Assembly: GCF_007830175.1 (NCBI RefSeq)
Contig: NZ_VLKH01000001.1
Location: 434,001-498,000 of the forward strand
DNA length: 64,000 nt
Direction of reading: 5' to 3'
Origin: Sedimentibacter saalensis
GTDB lineage: Bacteria > Bacillota > Clostridia > Tissierellales > Sedimentibacteraceae
The position numbers and the translations under genes are program-made. The notes beneath the pieces are model-generated. The model was not told where the DNA came from and did no database searches. It was given only the letters and a program-made list of their open reading frames with translations. Positions 1 to 10,412 of the stretch are shown in pieces (positions within the stretch are counted from its first letter, which is position 1; every line of letters begins with the position of its first letter).

Positions 1-64
1 ATTTTATTTATACATTTTAATTACACTGCGTGCAAAATACCATTCAGTAAAATTGATTACAAAG

Positions 65-1546
65 TCACTTTAATCTAACTCCATCCTTATTAATAATTTT
101 TAATGCAGGATGATTTTTCCCATTTGTAGAAACAAAAAAAACATAGTCTTTAGTTACAGCCATACCCACTTCATCTAAATAAATTTCGCTGTCAAGAGCT
201 GTAACATTGCTGCCGTCAACATTCATTTTATACAAGCCCTTAAATCTCCAATCCTCATTATCGACGTTTTTTAATGTGTAAAATATATGATTATCATCTT
301 TTATGAATTTAAGTATTTGCTTATTTGAGAGTCGTTCCCTTGATTTATTCTTTAAACTCATTCGATATAATATTTCTTCAACATCGGCCAAATAATAAAT
401 ATATTCCTCATCAACAATCATATTCCTTGTTCTGATGTTAGATAAAAATTGCTTGTCAGTTCCATCTGTATTCATCACTTCCAAAAATCCATCTTCCTTC
501 GTGTTATAGCTGTAGTATATCTTTCCCTTATAGACAGCCATATCTTCAATGTCTTTATCACTCAACAGCTGCTTATTCTGACCATTTACATCTATTCTGC
601 ATATTTTACTGTCATCTTCAATGCTTATGAAATAAATCCAATTTCCAACAACCTGCATCTGCAAAGAATAACCTATAAAAAGTATTTCATTATTTGTTCC
701 ATCTGTCTTAATTCTGTTTATTTCCTTACCCTGCCTGAAAAATATCCAATCTTCAACAACATTAATAGTATCCTTGCCTAAATTTTCAAGTTCGTCAAAA
801 ATAACCATATCATTTTCAAGATTTATATCTGTTCTGTATATTTTGCCTTCCCTTGCATAATAGATAAAATCTACTGCTTCAGCCACCATACCGTAATTAT
901 TAATATTGGATTCTGTATTGCCAACCAAATATTCATTTTTAATATTAATTTTTTCTGAGACTTCAATAGGAGGGCGATAATTCATAAATTTAATAACTAC
1001 AACTATTGCTGCTAATGTAATTATTGCAGGAATACCAACAGTCTTAGCATAGTAAATCAAGTAGCCTTTTGCAGTGAGTTTTTCACGGTTATCATTTATA
1101 TAATTTCCGATCAGTTGTAAACATCCTTCTATTTGAGATTGATTTAATTTATGAAATATTATTCTGGTGTTATCAAGTGTTATTGATGATTCATTATCTA
1201 TATTTAAGTTATTTTCATAATCCTCAATAATCTGCAAAATTGCTTCATTATTTTCCTTGATGAATTTTTTGTCTATGGCTTTAAAATAATAAATTCTTTT
1301 CTTTTTTAATACTGTATATGTTCCGACTATAGAAACAGGAATTAAAAGAAAAACAAACGCATCAAATATTTGAGGGATAAGGCCATCGGAGTCCCCAATA
1401 TCTACGATTATAAAAAAATAAACTCCAACAATAAATATATTATAATATATTTCCGATATAAAGCTTTTAATCTTAAAATCAGCTACTATAGTTACTATAA
1501 TATAAACTGATATAGCTGCTATGATTATAAATATTTTTTCGTTCAT
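65..1546 (-). CDS. Membrane protein with extracellular DUF5050-like beta-propeller
   Basis: A 493-residue protein. Hydrophobic segments lie at about residues 5-22, 33-50, 60-80 and 168-188, the last followed by a long outer domain. From about residue 215 to the end it has repeated units of the type 'xxIYYxxxxxGxIYRxxxDG', as in the DUF5050/LRP-like beta-propellers of Clostridia. The ATG is preceded by AGGGGGA at good spacing. The role is unknown; the architecture suggests surface binding or sensing. It is the first of a run of minus-strand membrane-anchored genes and no partner is identifiable. Confidence 0.7.
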   Translation of the reverse strand: MNEKIFIIIAAISVYIIVTIVADFKIKSFISEIYYNIFIVGVYFFIIVDIGDSDGLIPQIFDAFVFLLIPVSIVGTYTVLKKKRIYYFKAIDKKFIKENNEAILQIIEDYENNLNIDNESSITLDNTRIIFHKLNQSQIEGCLQLIGNYINDNREKLTAKGYLIYYAKTVGIPAIITLAAIVVVIKFMNYRPPIEVSEKINIKNEYLVGNTESNINNYGMVAEAVDFIYYAREGKIYRTDINLENDMVIFDELENLGKDTINVVEDWIFFRQGKEINRIKTDGTNNEILFIGYSLQMQVVGNWIYFISIEDDSKICRIDVNGQNKQLLSDKDIEDMAVYKGKIYYSYNTKEDGFLEVMNTDGTDKQFLSNIRTRNMIVDEEYIYYLADVEEILYRMSLKNKSRERLSNKQILKFIKDDNHIFYTLKNVDNEDWRFKGLYKMNVDGSNVTALDSEIYLDEVGMAVTKDYVFFVSTNGKNHPALKIINKDGVRLK

Positions 1547-1641
1547 ATATTCCCCCTATTAATTTGCCTGTCATAAACCCGTCCCCTTGTCACCTTTGCA
1601 CTATGAATGATAAATTAGTGTGAACCCCTGGAGGTAATTTA

Positions 1642-2271
1642 TCAGTTATATCCATCTATAAATTGAAGAAACCAGTATTCATCTAATGGATAAATCATAG
1701 GATATCCTAAGGATGTGTTATAGAGTGTGCCTTGAGAATCGTAATATAAACCGCCAAATGTTTGTCCACTCTTAATGTTCCAATCAGCGGACCACATTTT
1801 TTCATTACTGTTGTTATCTGTCGGTATAGATTCTACTTCGGCGTATAATTCCTCCCGATGTTGTTCAAAATATGCAGTACCCTCAGCTACCATCCGCTTC
1901 ATTTCAGGGATTCCACAACCAGGAGAATACGCCATGAATCCATAGTAAATAATAGGCGCCAGCGCAACAACGCACAACAATATTACCAATAAGATGCGTA
2001 ATGGTTTATTCAGTATTGAAGAGCGACAAAATAAATATAGTCGCTTAAATGGCTGATATAGAAGTATCTGAATACCGGCATAGATTGGAATTACCATCAT
2101 TGGCATTAAAATTGCGCCCAGACCGTATTTACCATATCCAAGTATGATAAAAATGAAAGTCAGTATCATCCATGTCAGATAGATCTGAAAGAATGTTCGC
2201 AATGTATCTGATTCTTTTAATGATTCTACGTGATTTAACTGCTCCTTATGAGTTTGTCTTAAATCACCCAA
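1642..2271 (-). CDS. Unrecognised membrane protein
   Basis: About 209 residues with three hydrophobic segments in the N-terminal two thirds and a soluble C-terminal third rich in Tyr/Trp/Gly. I do not recognise the family. The open frame extends to an ATG at 2304, but that codon has no ribosome binding site. A perfect AGGAGG lies at 2281-2286, nine bases before an in-frame TTG at 2269-2271, so the TTG is chosen as start. It precedes no obvious partner, though the next gene upstream (2320-3093) is only 48 bases away and may be co-transcribed. Confidence 0.55.
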   Translation of the reverse strand: MGDLRQTHKEQLNHVESLKESDTLRTFFQIYLTWMILTFIFIILGYGKYGLGAILMPMMVIPIYAGIQILLYQPFKRLYLFCRSSILNKPLRILLVILLCVVALAPIIYYGFMAYSPGCGIPEMKRMVAEGTAYFEQHREELYAEVESIPTDNNSNEKMWSADWNIKSGQTFGGLYYDSQGTLYNTSLGYPMIYPLDEYWFLQFIDGYN

Positions 2272-2319
2272 TTGTGCACTCCTCCTCATCAATTTAGAAT
2301 TCATGATATACGTGTATTC

Positions 2320-3093
2320 TTACCACTCATTAATAGCATATAAAGTCGCAAGCCGAACCTGTTTCAGCAATTCACTTGACAAATCCTCATATTCTTTTTC
2401 CAGCCCTTTTTCATGTGCCATATAAGGAGGGCTGTCATTCCAAGAACCCATTGCTCCAAAAACATCTGCAATACTAGCAGCTTCAAAATAATGCAGGTAT
2501 TTTTCTGGAATTGCGGGGAGCGGCATATGATATACCATATCTGTATAATCAGAAGACCCCAACAGAATATCAAGAGCCTTTTGAAATATCAATGCAAAAT
2601 CATTGCAATCAATCTTGTGGGCGAATTCTTTTATTTCGGATAATACAAACTTGAAACTGTCAATATTATTTTCAAAATGCAGTTTTTCCGTAGGGGCATC
2701 CTTCCATTCATGCTCTGCATAAAGAATATCCCACATATTTTGAGCTGAATTAACTTCCCATTGTGCAGTAAAGTAAGTAACCTTGCCTCCTTCATAAAAG
2801 CACACAATCATACTTTGTGTTGTATTGGAAAATCCTAAAATATTGCGATCTTTGACTACGATGGGAACTAGGAACTTTAAATCATACAGTCCTTTTTTTA
2901 TGCAATAATTATACCATTCTGGTACGTTTTCTGCTTTATATTTATGCGTACTAAAAAGTTTCTTTTCAGGTAGAAACTGAAATTCAATTCTACTTTCATA
3001 TTTTAATGGAGTATATGATATTGTAGATTTCTCTATTATTGCTTTTTTTGCTGCTGCTGTAATACAACAAATCTGATACATTTGACCATTCAA
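2320..3093 (-). CDS. Unrecognised soluble protein
   Basis: 257 residues, no signal peptide or membrane segment, mixed alpha/beta composition with a helical C-terminal half. I recognise no motif or family. The start is a TTG at 3093 preceded by AAAGGTGATAA, a good binding site; the next in-frame ATG is residue 5. It sits just upstream of the membrane protein at 1642-2271 on the same strand, so the two may form a pair. The hydrophilic composition and clean binding site make it a real gene rather than a chance frame. Confidence 0.55.
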   Translation of the reverse strand: MNGQMYQICCITAAAKKAIIEKSTISYTPLKYESRIEFQFLPEKKLFSTHKYKAENVPEWYNYCIKKGLYDLKFLVPIVVKDRNILGFSNTTQSMIVCFYEGGKVTYFTAQWEVNSAQNMWDILYAEHEWKDAPTEKLHFENNIDSFKFVLSEIKEFAHKIDCNDFALIFQKALDILLGSSDYTDMVYHMPLPAIPEKYLHYFEAASIADVFGAMGSWNDSPPYMAHEKGLEKEYEDLSSELLKQVRLATLYAINEW

Positions 3094-3262
3094 TTATTAT
3101 CACCTTTCCTACAAAATATAATTAACAATTCATTAGGTTTTTATAAGCAATCATTAGTTCGTAATTATCAAATTGTCGACAAATAGAATATGATATGATT
3201 TAGTTGAAATCTTTTATTAGATTATTTGATATTATTCATAACTAAATTTATCTAAAATACTA

Positions 3263-4813
3263 TTATTTATATAAATATTCCTTCCATTCATTTACTAAAT
3301 CATAAAGTGACTTTCCATATAACTCTTCAATTCTATTATTATCACTATACACACTCATAAGCTTCTCTTTACCATAACAGTTATAAAGATATAACAAAAA
3401 TGATTCTGCTTTATAATATGAATACATTTCCTTTGACAATGTATCTCCTAAAATATAATCTGAACTATCCGACTGCAGTAAAGGTATTCTTCGTTCTCCG
3501 TTTTCAAATTCTAAAATTGCTTGTGATTCTATAGAAGTGCTAATGTTAAATTCATCATCTTTACCTAACTTTAAAATGCGTTCATTATATATTTTGACAA
3601 GTTCTCCTACATATTCATCTGGAATGTCAGTAAAAATTTTTTGATATCTTTTATATCGTGATGTTTTATATTCGTTATCGAATAAAGAACTTAATAATGA
3701 TGCCAAGCCTTCTTTAAAAAATAAAGAAGTGTTTTTTTCTATACCCGACAAATTACAAAGCACATGGGTGACTTCATGGGTAGAAGCTTCAGGTCCAAAT
3801 TTTAAAACATTCAGCTTTACCTTTATACTATTAGGTGCCCAGCTATATCTATTATCATTAGCAGCTAATGTTATATCTAGTTGTTCATTATAATTGAAAT
3901 TTATAAAGTTTTTAATAAAAATTATTCCTTCATCCATTTCTTCTGTCCACTTTACAATATCCTCCCAATTCCAATTATATTGCTCATATTTATATATTGC
4001 TTCTGGCGAATTAATAGAAAAGTCTTTTCCATAACTGTAATGTACAAATATAGTGAAGTTGCTTCTCCATATGTCTTTTGAAAACAAATTTATCATATCT
4101 TGTGATTTGTTAATAAAAGATCTATAATCGTAGTTTGCTAATTTAATGTAGTCTGATAAATAATTCATTTTTGCTAAAAAACATATAAAACTATAAGAAT
4201 AATCACATAATAAGTCCATGTCTATATCTTCATTAAAATCTCTAATTAGCCATGCATCACCAAAAGGCGGAAGTTTTTGTATCCTATCACTATTGAATAT
4301 AGTTATTAATTCTTCAGACTTTTTTTCCTGTGCTGTAATCGGAAAATTATAGACTTTTGACCAGTAGTTTTCTAAACCCACGCAAATCCAAGCCGGTAAC
4401 GTTCCCCCACTGGCGTGATAAAATACCACACCCATAGAAAGTGGATCATCAATACTAATTTTGAATCCTAAAAAATCTCTACCTACTTCATTTGCGTTAT
4501 CAGAAATATATATTATAGGTGGATTAAACTCCATTGAGTACTCATGTTTTGCTATTTCAAACATTGTTTCTAAACGTGTTATAATGTTTACTTTATCTTC
4601 TAATACTTCATCTTTCAATCTATAAAAAGCATTTTCAGTATTACATATCGTATTGTATCCAAGTGACTTCGTATATTTATCTGCTTCCAAGAATACTGGT
4701 TTCTCAACTGGTAATAATAGGTACCTGTTTGTTATCGAAAAAAGGACAGTAAGGGATAATATAAATATAATAATTAATAATATATAAATATTTTTTCTAT
4801 CTTTCACCTGCAT
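3263..4813 (-). CDS. Membrane-anchored putative zinc metallopeptidase (gluzincin, peptidase MA-like)
   Basis: About 516 residues. One N-terminal anchor (about residues 9-29) is followed by a large outer domain. Near residue 346 is HEVTH (HExxH). A Glu in 'FKEGLASLL' lies 18 residues after the second His, the spacing of the third zinc ligand in gluzincins. An earlier stretch, 'LPAWICVGLENYW', resembles that second motif and hints at a degenerate internal repeat. The frame opens 11 codons upstream, but AAAGGTGG lies inside that extension 10 bases before the ATG at 4813. Substrate unknown; probably extracellular. Confidence 0.6.
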   Translation of the reverse strand: MQVKDRKNIYILLIIIFILSLTVLFSITNRYLLLPVEKPVFLEADKYTKSLGYNTICNTENAFYRLKDEVLEDKVNIITRLETMFEIAKHEYSMEFNPPIIYISDNANEVGRDFLGFKISIDDPLSMGVVFYHASGGTLPAWICVGLENYWSKVYNFPITAQEKKSEELITIFNSDRIQKLPPFGDAWLIRDFNEDIDMDLLCDYSYSFICFLAKMNYLSDYIKLANYDYRSFINKSQDMINLFSKDIWRSNFTIFVHYSYGKDFSINSPEAIYKYEQYNWNWEDIVKWTEEMDEGIIFIKNFINFNYNEQLDITLAANDNRYSWAPNSIKVKLNVLKFGPEASTHEVTHVLCNLSGIEKNTSLFFKEGLASLLSSLFDNEYKTSRYKRYQKIFTDIPDEYVGELVKIYNERILKLGKDDEFNISTSIESQAILEFENGERRIPLLQSDSSDYILGDTLSKEMYSYYKAESFLLYLYNCYGKEKLMSVYSDNNRIEELYGKSLYDLVNEWKEYLYK

Positions 4814-5046
4814 ATACAAATAACCACCTTTATTATACAGCATCATATTATTTCTGAATATTCTACTGATGCGCGGACTTAAATATTACGACTATAATAA
4901 ATTTCTATTCTTAATATAGTAAGTGCCTTACTCTCCTTTTCCTTAAAAGGTTTTGGCTATAAAAATGTCATTTAAAACGCTAGATATTTCAGCAAGATAG
5001 AACAAATTTACAACCTCTTTACAGACTATTGATACTCATAAATATT

Positions 5047-5184
5047 TTATGAATTTTTCTTTATATAAATTTTGAGTGCTCTTGTAACCATAAACATGGT
5101 ATATATAGCCATTACTTTTAAAAATAATTCTATAAACATTATTCCTAAACCCATAAATCCGGCACCTGTAGCTGTAAGATTCAT
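5047..5184 (-). CDS. 45-residue membrane microprotein
   Basis: A short frame with a textbook binding site: AAGGAGG ends five bases before the ATG at 5184. The product has one long hydrophobic stretch rich in Gly, Phe, Met and Leu (about residues 8-34) and a basic tail (RALKIYIKKNS). It lies directly downstream of the 76-residue membrane protein at 5219-5449, also with a strong site, so the two probably share a transcript. No family recognised. Toxin-like or accessory membrane peptides have this shape, but nothing here proves that. Confidence 0.5.
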   Translation of the reverse strand: MNLTATGAGFMGLGIMFIELFLKVMAIYTMFMVTRALKIYIKKNS

Positions 5185-5218
5185 ATTTACCTCCTTATAT
5201 TTGCTATAAAATGCAATT

Positions 5219-5449
5219 TTATTTAATATTATTTAAAATTAATTTAATTGAAAAAACTATTAGTAATATAAAGCCTAAAAATGACAGTACATTAATCAAC
5301 AATAAGTATATTTGATAGACTACTGCCCAATTAATTCCATGGAGGCCTTCGAAAATACCAAGACTGGAATGTTCAAATATAGGGTTATTTAATGCAGCAA
5401 GTAAAACACTTCCTAAAATGCAATAAAGTAATTTTATATTTTTGTTCAT
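5219..5449 (-). CDS. Small two-segment membrane protein
   Basis: 76 residues with two hydrophobic segments (about 7-22 and 45-68) joined by a short loop, and a C-terminal Lys. AAGGGGGAATCTGA precedes the ATG, supporting translation. Immediately downstream is the 45-residue membrane peptide at 5047-5184. Function unknown and no family recognised. Together they look like a small membrane-protein pair in the accessory region. Confidence 0.5.
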   Translation of the reverse strand: MNKNIKLLYCILGSVLLAALNNPIFEHSSLGIFEGLHGINWAVVYQIYLLLINVLSFLGFILLIVFSIKLILNNIK

Positions 5450-5539
5450 TCAGATTCCCCCTTGTTTAAGATAGTGTCATAGTGACACCTGCCATATGAA
5501 CAGCACTGTGATATTGGTGTCAATAACCCCGTCCCCTTG

Positions 5540-6526
5540 TCACTTTTGTTTTAGTTTTTCGCTAAATTTATCTTCCGGCCAAATTTCATTGCTTTCGATA
5601 TGTCCATTTTCATACTTAATTTCCAGGACAATAGATTCTGTTTTATCCTTAAAGCTGTCAATGTTTGCTGACCATATATTTGTAAATAGGCTTTCACTTT
5701 CTAATTGAAATTCTGAAATTTCCTTTTCATTATTTTTATAATTAATTACAAGCTGCAATTTTTCAGGTTTATATAAACCTGAAATTAGATTCCCTTGCTG
5801 TGTAACACCAATTGCAAAATTTTGTAAATAGCCATTACTTTCTTCATAACTCATACCAGATATTTCAATTCTGCCAGGTTTATAATAATCTTCTGGAATT
5901 TCTTTTTCTTCTGTAGCTTTTATAACACTTCCTTCAGACATAATTTTATATTTATATTCTTTATCCGGAAAAAGTATCAATGATGTTTTATACATACCGC
6001 TATCTTGTTTAATTGCTTCTTTCTTCTCATATTTATCGATTTCATCACTATATACCAAGTACACCTTTGCACTCTCTTCTATTTCATTAAATGACCACTG
6101 AAAATCTAAATGAACTTCTTTGTTTGTAGTTTTTTCATAATCTATTATGAACTCTTCATTTATAACCCAGCTATTATCATTTACAAACTCATCTAATCGG
6201 CTACTTACATATCTGTCTATTTGAGAAATAGAATTATTTAAATTTTCATAACTTGCTGACATATTATTACGCAAGTTTTTTACTTCATTCTCCGTTTTCT
6301 GAAGTTTTGTATAAATGAAAAAATTAAGCACTATACTAAAAATAAGCAGTCCCACTATTGCCTTCATTCCTTTATCCATAAATGATTTGTCACCAGTCAG
6401 AGGGACTGTTTTGATGTCATACGGTTTATACTTGATTTGTTTTATAATGTACTTAAAAAGATAAATCACTGCTACAATTATCAAAATTGTAATTATTATT
6501 CCCGCCCATCCAATTTCTTGAGGCAT
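5540..6526 (-). CDS. Unrecognised membrane protein with coiled coil and outer beta domain
   Basis: About 328 residues. Two hydrophobic segments near the N-terminus (about residues 7-27 and 57-75) are followed by a short coiled-coil-like stretch (heptad-spaced Leu/Ile/Val around residues 78-110) and a ~200-residue polar domain of apparent beta-sandwich composition. The open frame starts 11 codons earlier, but GGAAGGTGGAGAGG sits within that extension directly before the ATG at 6526, so the shorter start is used. Family not recognised. Confidence 0.55.
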   Translation of the reverse strand: MPQEIGWAGIIITILIIVAVIYLFKYIIKQIKYKPYDIKTVPLTGDKSFMDKGMKAIVGLLIFSIVLNFFIYTKLQKTENEVKNLRNNMSASYENLNNSISQIDRYVSSRLDEFVNDNSWVINEEFIIDYEKTTNKEVHLDFQWSFNEIEESAKVYLVYSDEIDKYEKKEAIKQDSGMYKTSLILFPDKEYKYKIMSEGSVIKATEEKEIPEDYYKPGRIEISGMSYEESNGYLQNFAIGVTQQGNLISGLYKPEKLQLVINYKNNEKEISEFQLESESLFTNIWSANIDSFKDKTESIVLEIKYENGHIESNEIWPEDKFSEKLKQK

Positions 6527-6674
6527 TATCCTCTCCACCTTCCTGTAATAATGAAACAATACAATAAATAATAATATCTTATATTACCAATTACATAAGA
6601 TATAATTATCATATACTTATTTTATGTTTGACACGTTGTCATCTACGAAGGACAGTAAAACTTATCTCTGTTTA

Positions 6675-6821
6675 CTATAGTTTTCTACTGCGCACATTAC
6701 CAACAATCATTGAACAAAAACCTAATGGCGAAAAAATGTAGGTTTTATCTGTAAAGACACCTGTTAGAAAAAATGCTACGGCAATGCTGTACCATATAGT
6801 CCTTATTCCTTTATTTCCCAT
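6675..6821 (-). CDS. 48-residue membrane microprotein
   Basis: A short frame preceded by GGAGGTAAGTTA, a near-perfect binding site. The product has a basic N-terminus (MGNKGIRT), a hydrophobic segment at about 9-23, a short loop, a second hydrophobic stretch at about 28-41, and a basic end (RSRKL). It stands alone between 5540-6526 and 7042-7449, all on the minus strand. Not similar by eye to the microprotein at 5047-5184, and no family recognised. Confidence 0.5.
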   Translation of the reverse strand: MGNKGIRTIWYSIAVAFFLTGVFTDKTYIFSPLGFCSMIVGNVRSRKL

Positions 6822-7041
6822 ATTAACTTACCTCCATTATCGTTCTGACATTAGCAGAAGTGACTTTTAACCTATTCCTAAAATGTAGCTATCTTTTCAT
6901 CTTTGAGCTGAATCTACATATATCAATTTTCAAACATTAAATTAAACATAGCTAAACAAATTTATCATATGTCAATAATAATTCTACTTATGCATAATTT
7001 GAATGATGCGAAGTACTATTCTTAATCAATGACAACAAGTG

Positions 7042-7449
7042 TTAATCCAATAGAGATTTATATTCATCTACGTCCTTAAATTCACCAAAACTTTGACGAA
7101 AATCATCAGTCCTAATATTCTTCATAATAAATGGGGTTCCATCATTCAACTTGCTAATAACTATCTCAAAAGAATTATCATCATTTAATGTGATTTCAAA
7201 GTTTTGCCGATTACCCTTAATTCTATATGATTTGTCATCGAGTTTTTCGTAAGTTCCTCTATCGACTTCTCTATTGTTAATCCATTCAACAAAACTATTA
7301 TCTTCTTCTCGAACTAACATTTGAACGATATGACTTCCAATCATTTCACTTTGATAAAATCCTTTTAAAAGAGGATTTGTTTTGAGAAAAACACTCCATA
7401 ATATAAAAATAATTACAATCAATAAAATAATAAGTTTTGACTTTTTCAC
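7042..7449 (-). CDS. Small anchored or secreted protein, unrecognised
   Basis: 135 residues: a basic start, one hydrophobic segment (about 6-22), then a ~110-residue polar domain with alternating charged and hydrophobic residues suggesting a small beta barrel or sandwich. The start is GTG with GAGGAGG eight bases upstream. No Cys lies at a lipobox position, so it is likely held by an uncleaved anchor. The same architecture (short anchor plus ~100 residues outside) recurs at 10739, 11337, 12747 and 14501. Confidence 0.5.
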   Translation of the reverse strand: MKKSKLIILLIVIIFILWSVFLKTNPLLKGFYQSEMIGSHIVQMLVREEDNSFVEWINNREVDRGTYEKLDDKSYRIKGNRQNFEITLNDDNSFEIVISKLNDGTPFIMKNIRTDDFRQSFGEFKDVDEYKSLLD

Positions 7450-7803
7450 AGCAATAACCTCCTCTATTTATTACGCATAATTCTACTAATGCAAACCTCA
7501 ATTATTGTGAACTATAAATTTTATATCTTATAGATTTATACTATTATTCCATATTATGTTAGACTGCACTTTTCTGTAATTTGTTCATTATTTTTTGATT
7601 TTTTTTCAGAGTAGCCAGGCTTGCATTACGTAACTTTTAAAAGGACCGAATTTGCATATCCTGTTTTTAATATTTTTAAATAATTATTAAACTTATTTAA
7701 AAAACTGTCGATACATATGATTACTGAAGTTAAATGATGTATGCAAAAATCAAAACCATGTTCAATTAAATCTTTTATTCAATAAAAGGGAAAGGGATAA
7801 GTC
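7450..7803. other. Divergent intergenic region, no gene seen
   Basis: 354 bases between a minus-strand gene and the chemoreceptor. It is very AT-rich with several TATAAT-like hexamers, but no -35 partner is convincing. I see no riboswitch fold and no coding frame with a binding site. Confidence 0.4.
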
Positions 7804-10206
7804 GTGAAAAAAATTCAAATAACTAAAATTAAAATGAACAGTATTAAGACAAAGATAACTTTTATTATCTTATCAGTTGTTATAGTTTTAAGTATTACAT
7901 TAGGTGCTATCAGCAGTTATCTTAATTACAAAACAACCTATGATGCACTTGAGCAAACTATGACTGAAACAGCTGTAATTGCTGCTGAAAGAGTTATTAA
8001 AGAAATAGAATCGTATAAAAATGTAGCCATGGGAGTTGGAGGCATAAAGGATTTGTCAGATTCAAATGTCGCAGTAAGTGAAAAACAAAAAATCATTGAT
8101 GCCAACGCAAAACAATATGGATTTCAAAGGGGAAATATTCTTGATCTAAACGGCATAAGTATTTTTGATGGTAAGGATTATTCGGACAGAGATTATTTTA
8201 AATCTTCAATTAATGGTCAATCCTATGCCAGTGATCCGCTTATAAGCAAAATCACCGGAAAACTTTCAATTATAATTTCTGCACCTCTATGGAAAGATGG
8301 AATACCGAATTCAACAGTTGTAGGAGTTGTATATTTTGTACCAGATGAACAATTTTTAAATAATATTGTAAGGTCAATTAATGTAGGAGATACAGGTGAT
8401 GCTTATATGTTAAATAAGGATGGACTTACTATAGCATATAAAGATGATTCCATTGTTGGAGTAGAAAATACTCAGGAACTTGTTAAAACAGATGAAAGTT
8501 TAAAAGAACTTGCAGCAATAGAAAAAAGAATGATTAATGGCGAAACAGGTTTTGGTAGTTACCCATACGATGGTGTTAAAATGTTGGCTGCATTTGCTCC
8601 TATTGAAGGTACTAATGGTTGGAGTATAACAATTAATGTTGAGCGAAGTGAATTTTTAGGTGGAGTTTATACTTCTATTTTAGCCATTTGTATAGCAGTT
8701 GTAATTTTTATACTTCTTGGAATTATTATAGCTCGTAGAACTGCTAAAAAGATTTCGGACCCAATTAAATCTTGTGCAGACCGCTTAGTTTTATTGTCCC
8801 ATGGAGATTTAACTTCCGTTGTACCTAAAGCTACATTCAATGATGAAACAGGAATTTTGTTAAATGGTTTGAAAACTACTATTGAAGAAATTAATCATGT
8901 TATTGGAAATGTTTCTTATCATCTTGGTGAAATCGAAAAAGGGAATTTAACATCTACAATTGACATGAACTATGAAGGTGATTTTGCAAAATTAAAAATT
9001 TCTACTGAAAGCATATTAAATTATTTAAATGAAGATATGACACAGATTAATCAAGCATCTGAACAAGTTGCAAGCGGAGCTGATCAAGTTTCCAGTGGTG
9101 CACAAGCATTGTCTCAAGGAGCAACGGAACAAGCAAGTTCTGTAGAAGAATTATCAGCAACATTAAATGAGATATCCGATAATGTAAAAAGTAATGCTCA
9201 AAATTCTGAAAATGCAAGAACAAGGGCTGTAAACTTAAGAAACGAAATAGCAAAAAGTAATGTCCAAATGCAAGACATGATAAAAGCCATGGATGAAATT
9301 AATGATTCATCAAATCAAATTGGTAAAATAATAAAAGCAATAGAGGATATAGCTTTCCAAACAAATATATTAGCTTTAAATGCAGCTGTTGAAGCAGCCA
9401 GGGCCGGTTCTGCCGGAAAAGGCTTTGCAGTTGTTGCTGACGAAGTTAGGAATTTAGCATCTAAGAGTGCAACTGCAGCTATGGATACTACTTCTTTGAT
9501 CGAGCAATCTATACAGGCAGTAAAAAACGGAAAAAAATTAGCTGATGAAACAGCAAATTCCTTATCAATAGTGGTAGAAGAAGGGGAATATCTTACAGAT
9601 GTTATTGAGGAAATATCAAGAGCATCTGAAGCCCAAGCTGCTTCAATAGGTGAAGTAACTTTGGGAGTTGAGCAAGTATCTGCAGTTGTTCAAAACAATT
9701 CAGCTACTGCTGAAGAAAGCGCTGCAGCAAGTGAAGAATTATCAGGACAAGCACAGATTTTAAAAGATTTAGTGAGCAAGTATACGCTTAAATCTAATAA
9801 AGCAAAAATTTCAAAACTAACGGAAAAAGATAATGATAGAATAGAAAATAGAAATATTATATGTGGATGTTCTAATCTTACTGAAAAAGATTTAATAAAT
9901 GCAGTAAATAATGGCGCAAAAACATTTGAAGAAGTTCAGCAAATAACTAAAGTTAGTACAGGTTGCGGTAAGTGTAAAGGTAGTAATGAAAAATTAGTTA
10001 ATAATTTATTACTTAAGAAAAAAATAGATGAAAATCAAGTAGTATGCGGGTGTTACAATGTAAAAGTTCGAGATATGATTCAAGCGATTAAAAAAGGAGC
10101 AAGATCATTTGAAGAAGTTCAAAAAGTTACAAAAGCTGGTACTGGATGCGGTGGATGTGTTGAAAGCAATAAAGTATTAGTTGATGAACTTTTAGCAAAA
10201 TATTAA
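7804..10206 (+). CDS. Methyl-accepting chemotaxis protein with two C-terminal BFD-like [2Fe-2S] domains
   Basis: 800 residues. Order: membrane segment (about 17-38); outer dCache-type sensor (about 45-280, with a 'YSDRDYF' stretch); membrane segment (288-310); HAMP (from 311); then the cytoplasmic signalling hairpin with the conserved tip '[20 protein letters not shown]'. After a short linker come two tandem BFD-type modules at about 685-735 and 746-800. Each has CxC-x31-CxxC: Cys 687, 689, 721, 724 and 748, 750, 782, 785. Such modules bind [2Fe-2S] in bacterioferritin-associated ferredoxin and NifU/nitrite reductase families. Start is GTG after AAAGGGA. The fusion suggests that cytoplasmic redox or iron-sulfur status is combined with an outer ligand signal; that is inference. 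Confidence 0.9.
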   Translation: MKKIQITKIKMNSIKTKITFIILSVVIVLSITLGAISSYLNYKTTYDALEQTMTETAVIAAERVIKEIESYKNVAMGVGGIKDLSDSNVAVSEKQKIIDANAKQYGFQRGNILDLNGISIFDGKDYSDRDYFKSSINGQSYASDPLISKITGKLSIIISAPLWKDGIPNSTVVGVVYFVPDEQFLNNIVRSINVGDTGDAYMLNKDGLTIAYKDDSIVGVENTQELVKTDESLKELAAIEKRMINGETGFGSYPYDGVKMLAAFAPIEGTNGWSITINVERSEFLGGVYTSILAICIAVVIFILLGIIIARRTAKKISDPIKSCADRLVLLSHGDLTSVVPKATFNDETGILLNGLKTTIEEINHVIGNVSYHLGEIEKGNLTSTIDMNYEGDFAKLKISTESILNYLNEDMTQINQASEQVASGADQVSSGAQALSQGATEQASSVEELSATLNEISDNVKSNAQNSENARTRAVNLRNEIAKSNVQMQDMIKAMDEINDSSNQIGKIIKAIEDIAFQTNILALNAAVEAARAGSAGKGFAVVADEVRNLASKSATAAMDTTSLIEQSIQAVKNGKKLADETANSLSIVVEEGEYLTDVIEEISRASEAQAASIGEVTLGVEQVSAVVQNNSATAEESAAASEELSGQAQILKDLVSKYTLKSNKAKISKLTEKDNDRIENRNIICGCSNLTEKDLINAVNNGAKTFEEVQQITKVSTGCGKCKGSNEKLVNNLLLKKKIDENQVVCGCYNVKVRDMIQAIKKGARSFEEVQKVTKAGTGCGGCVESNKVLVDELLAKY

Positions 10207-10366
10207 TTTGATTATATAATTTAAAAAGTCATAGGTATGCACCTACACCTATCTATAGCTTTATTTCTACAGCTATAGCAGATGTAGAAACTGAAAAGAG
10301 ATAGTAGGCTCATGCAAATACTGATAATTTTTTTCAAATATTTCACCCCATATTTAATAATAATTA

Positions 10367-10412
10367 GGCGTTTGCTAAACGCCAAAACCCGTGAAATCAC
10401 GGGTTTTTTTTG
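10367..10412 (+). terminator. Tandem hairpin terminator after the chemoreceptor
   Basis: Two adjacent hairpins: GGCGTTT-GCT-AAACGCC at 10367-10383, then AACCCGTGA/TCACGGGTT at 10386-10405 running into a T tract to 10412. The second is a standard rho-independent terminator. Confidence 0.8.
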
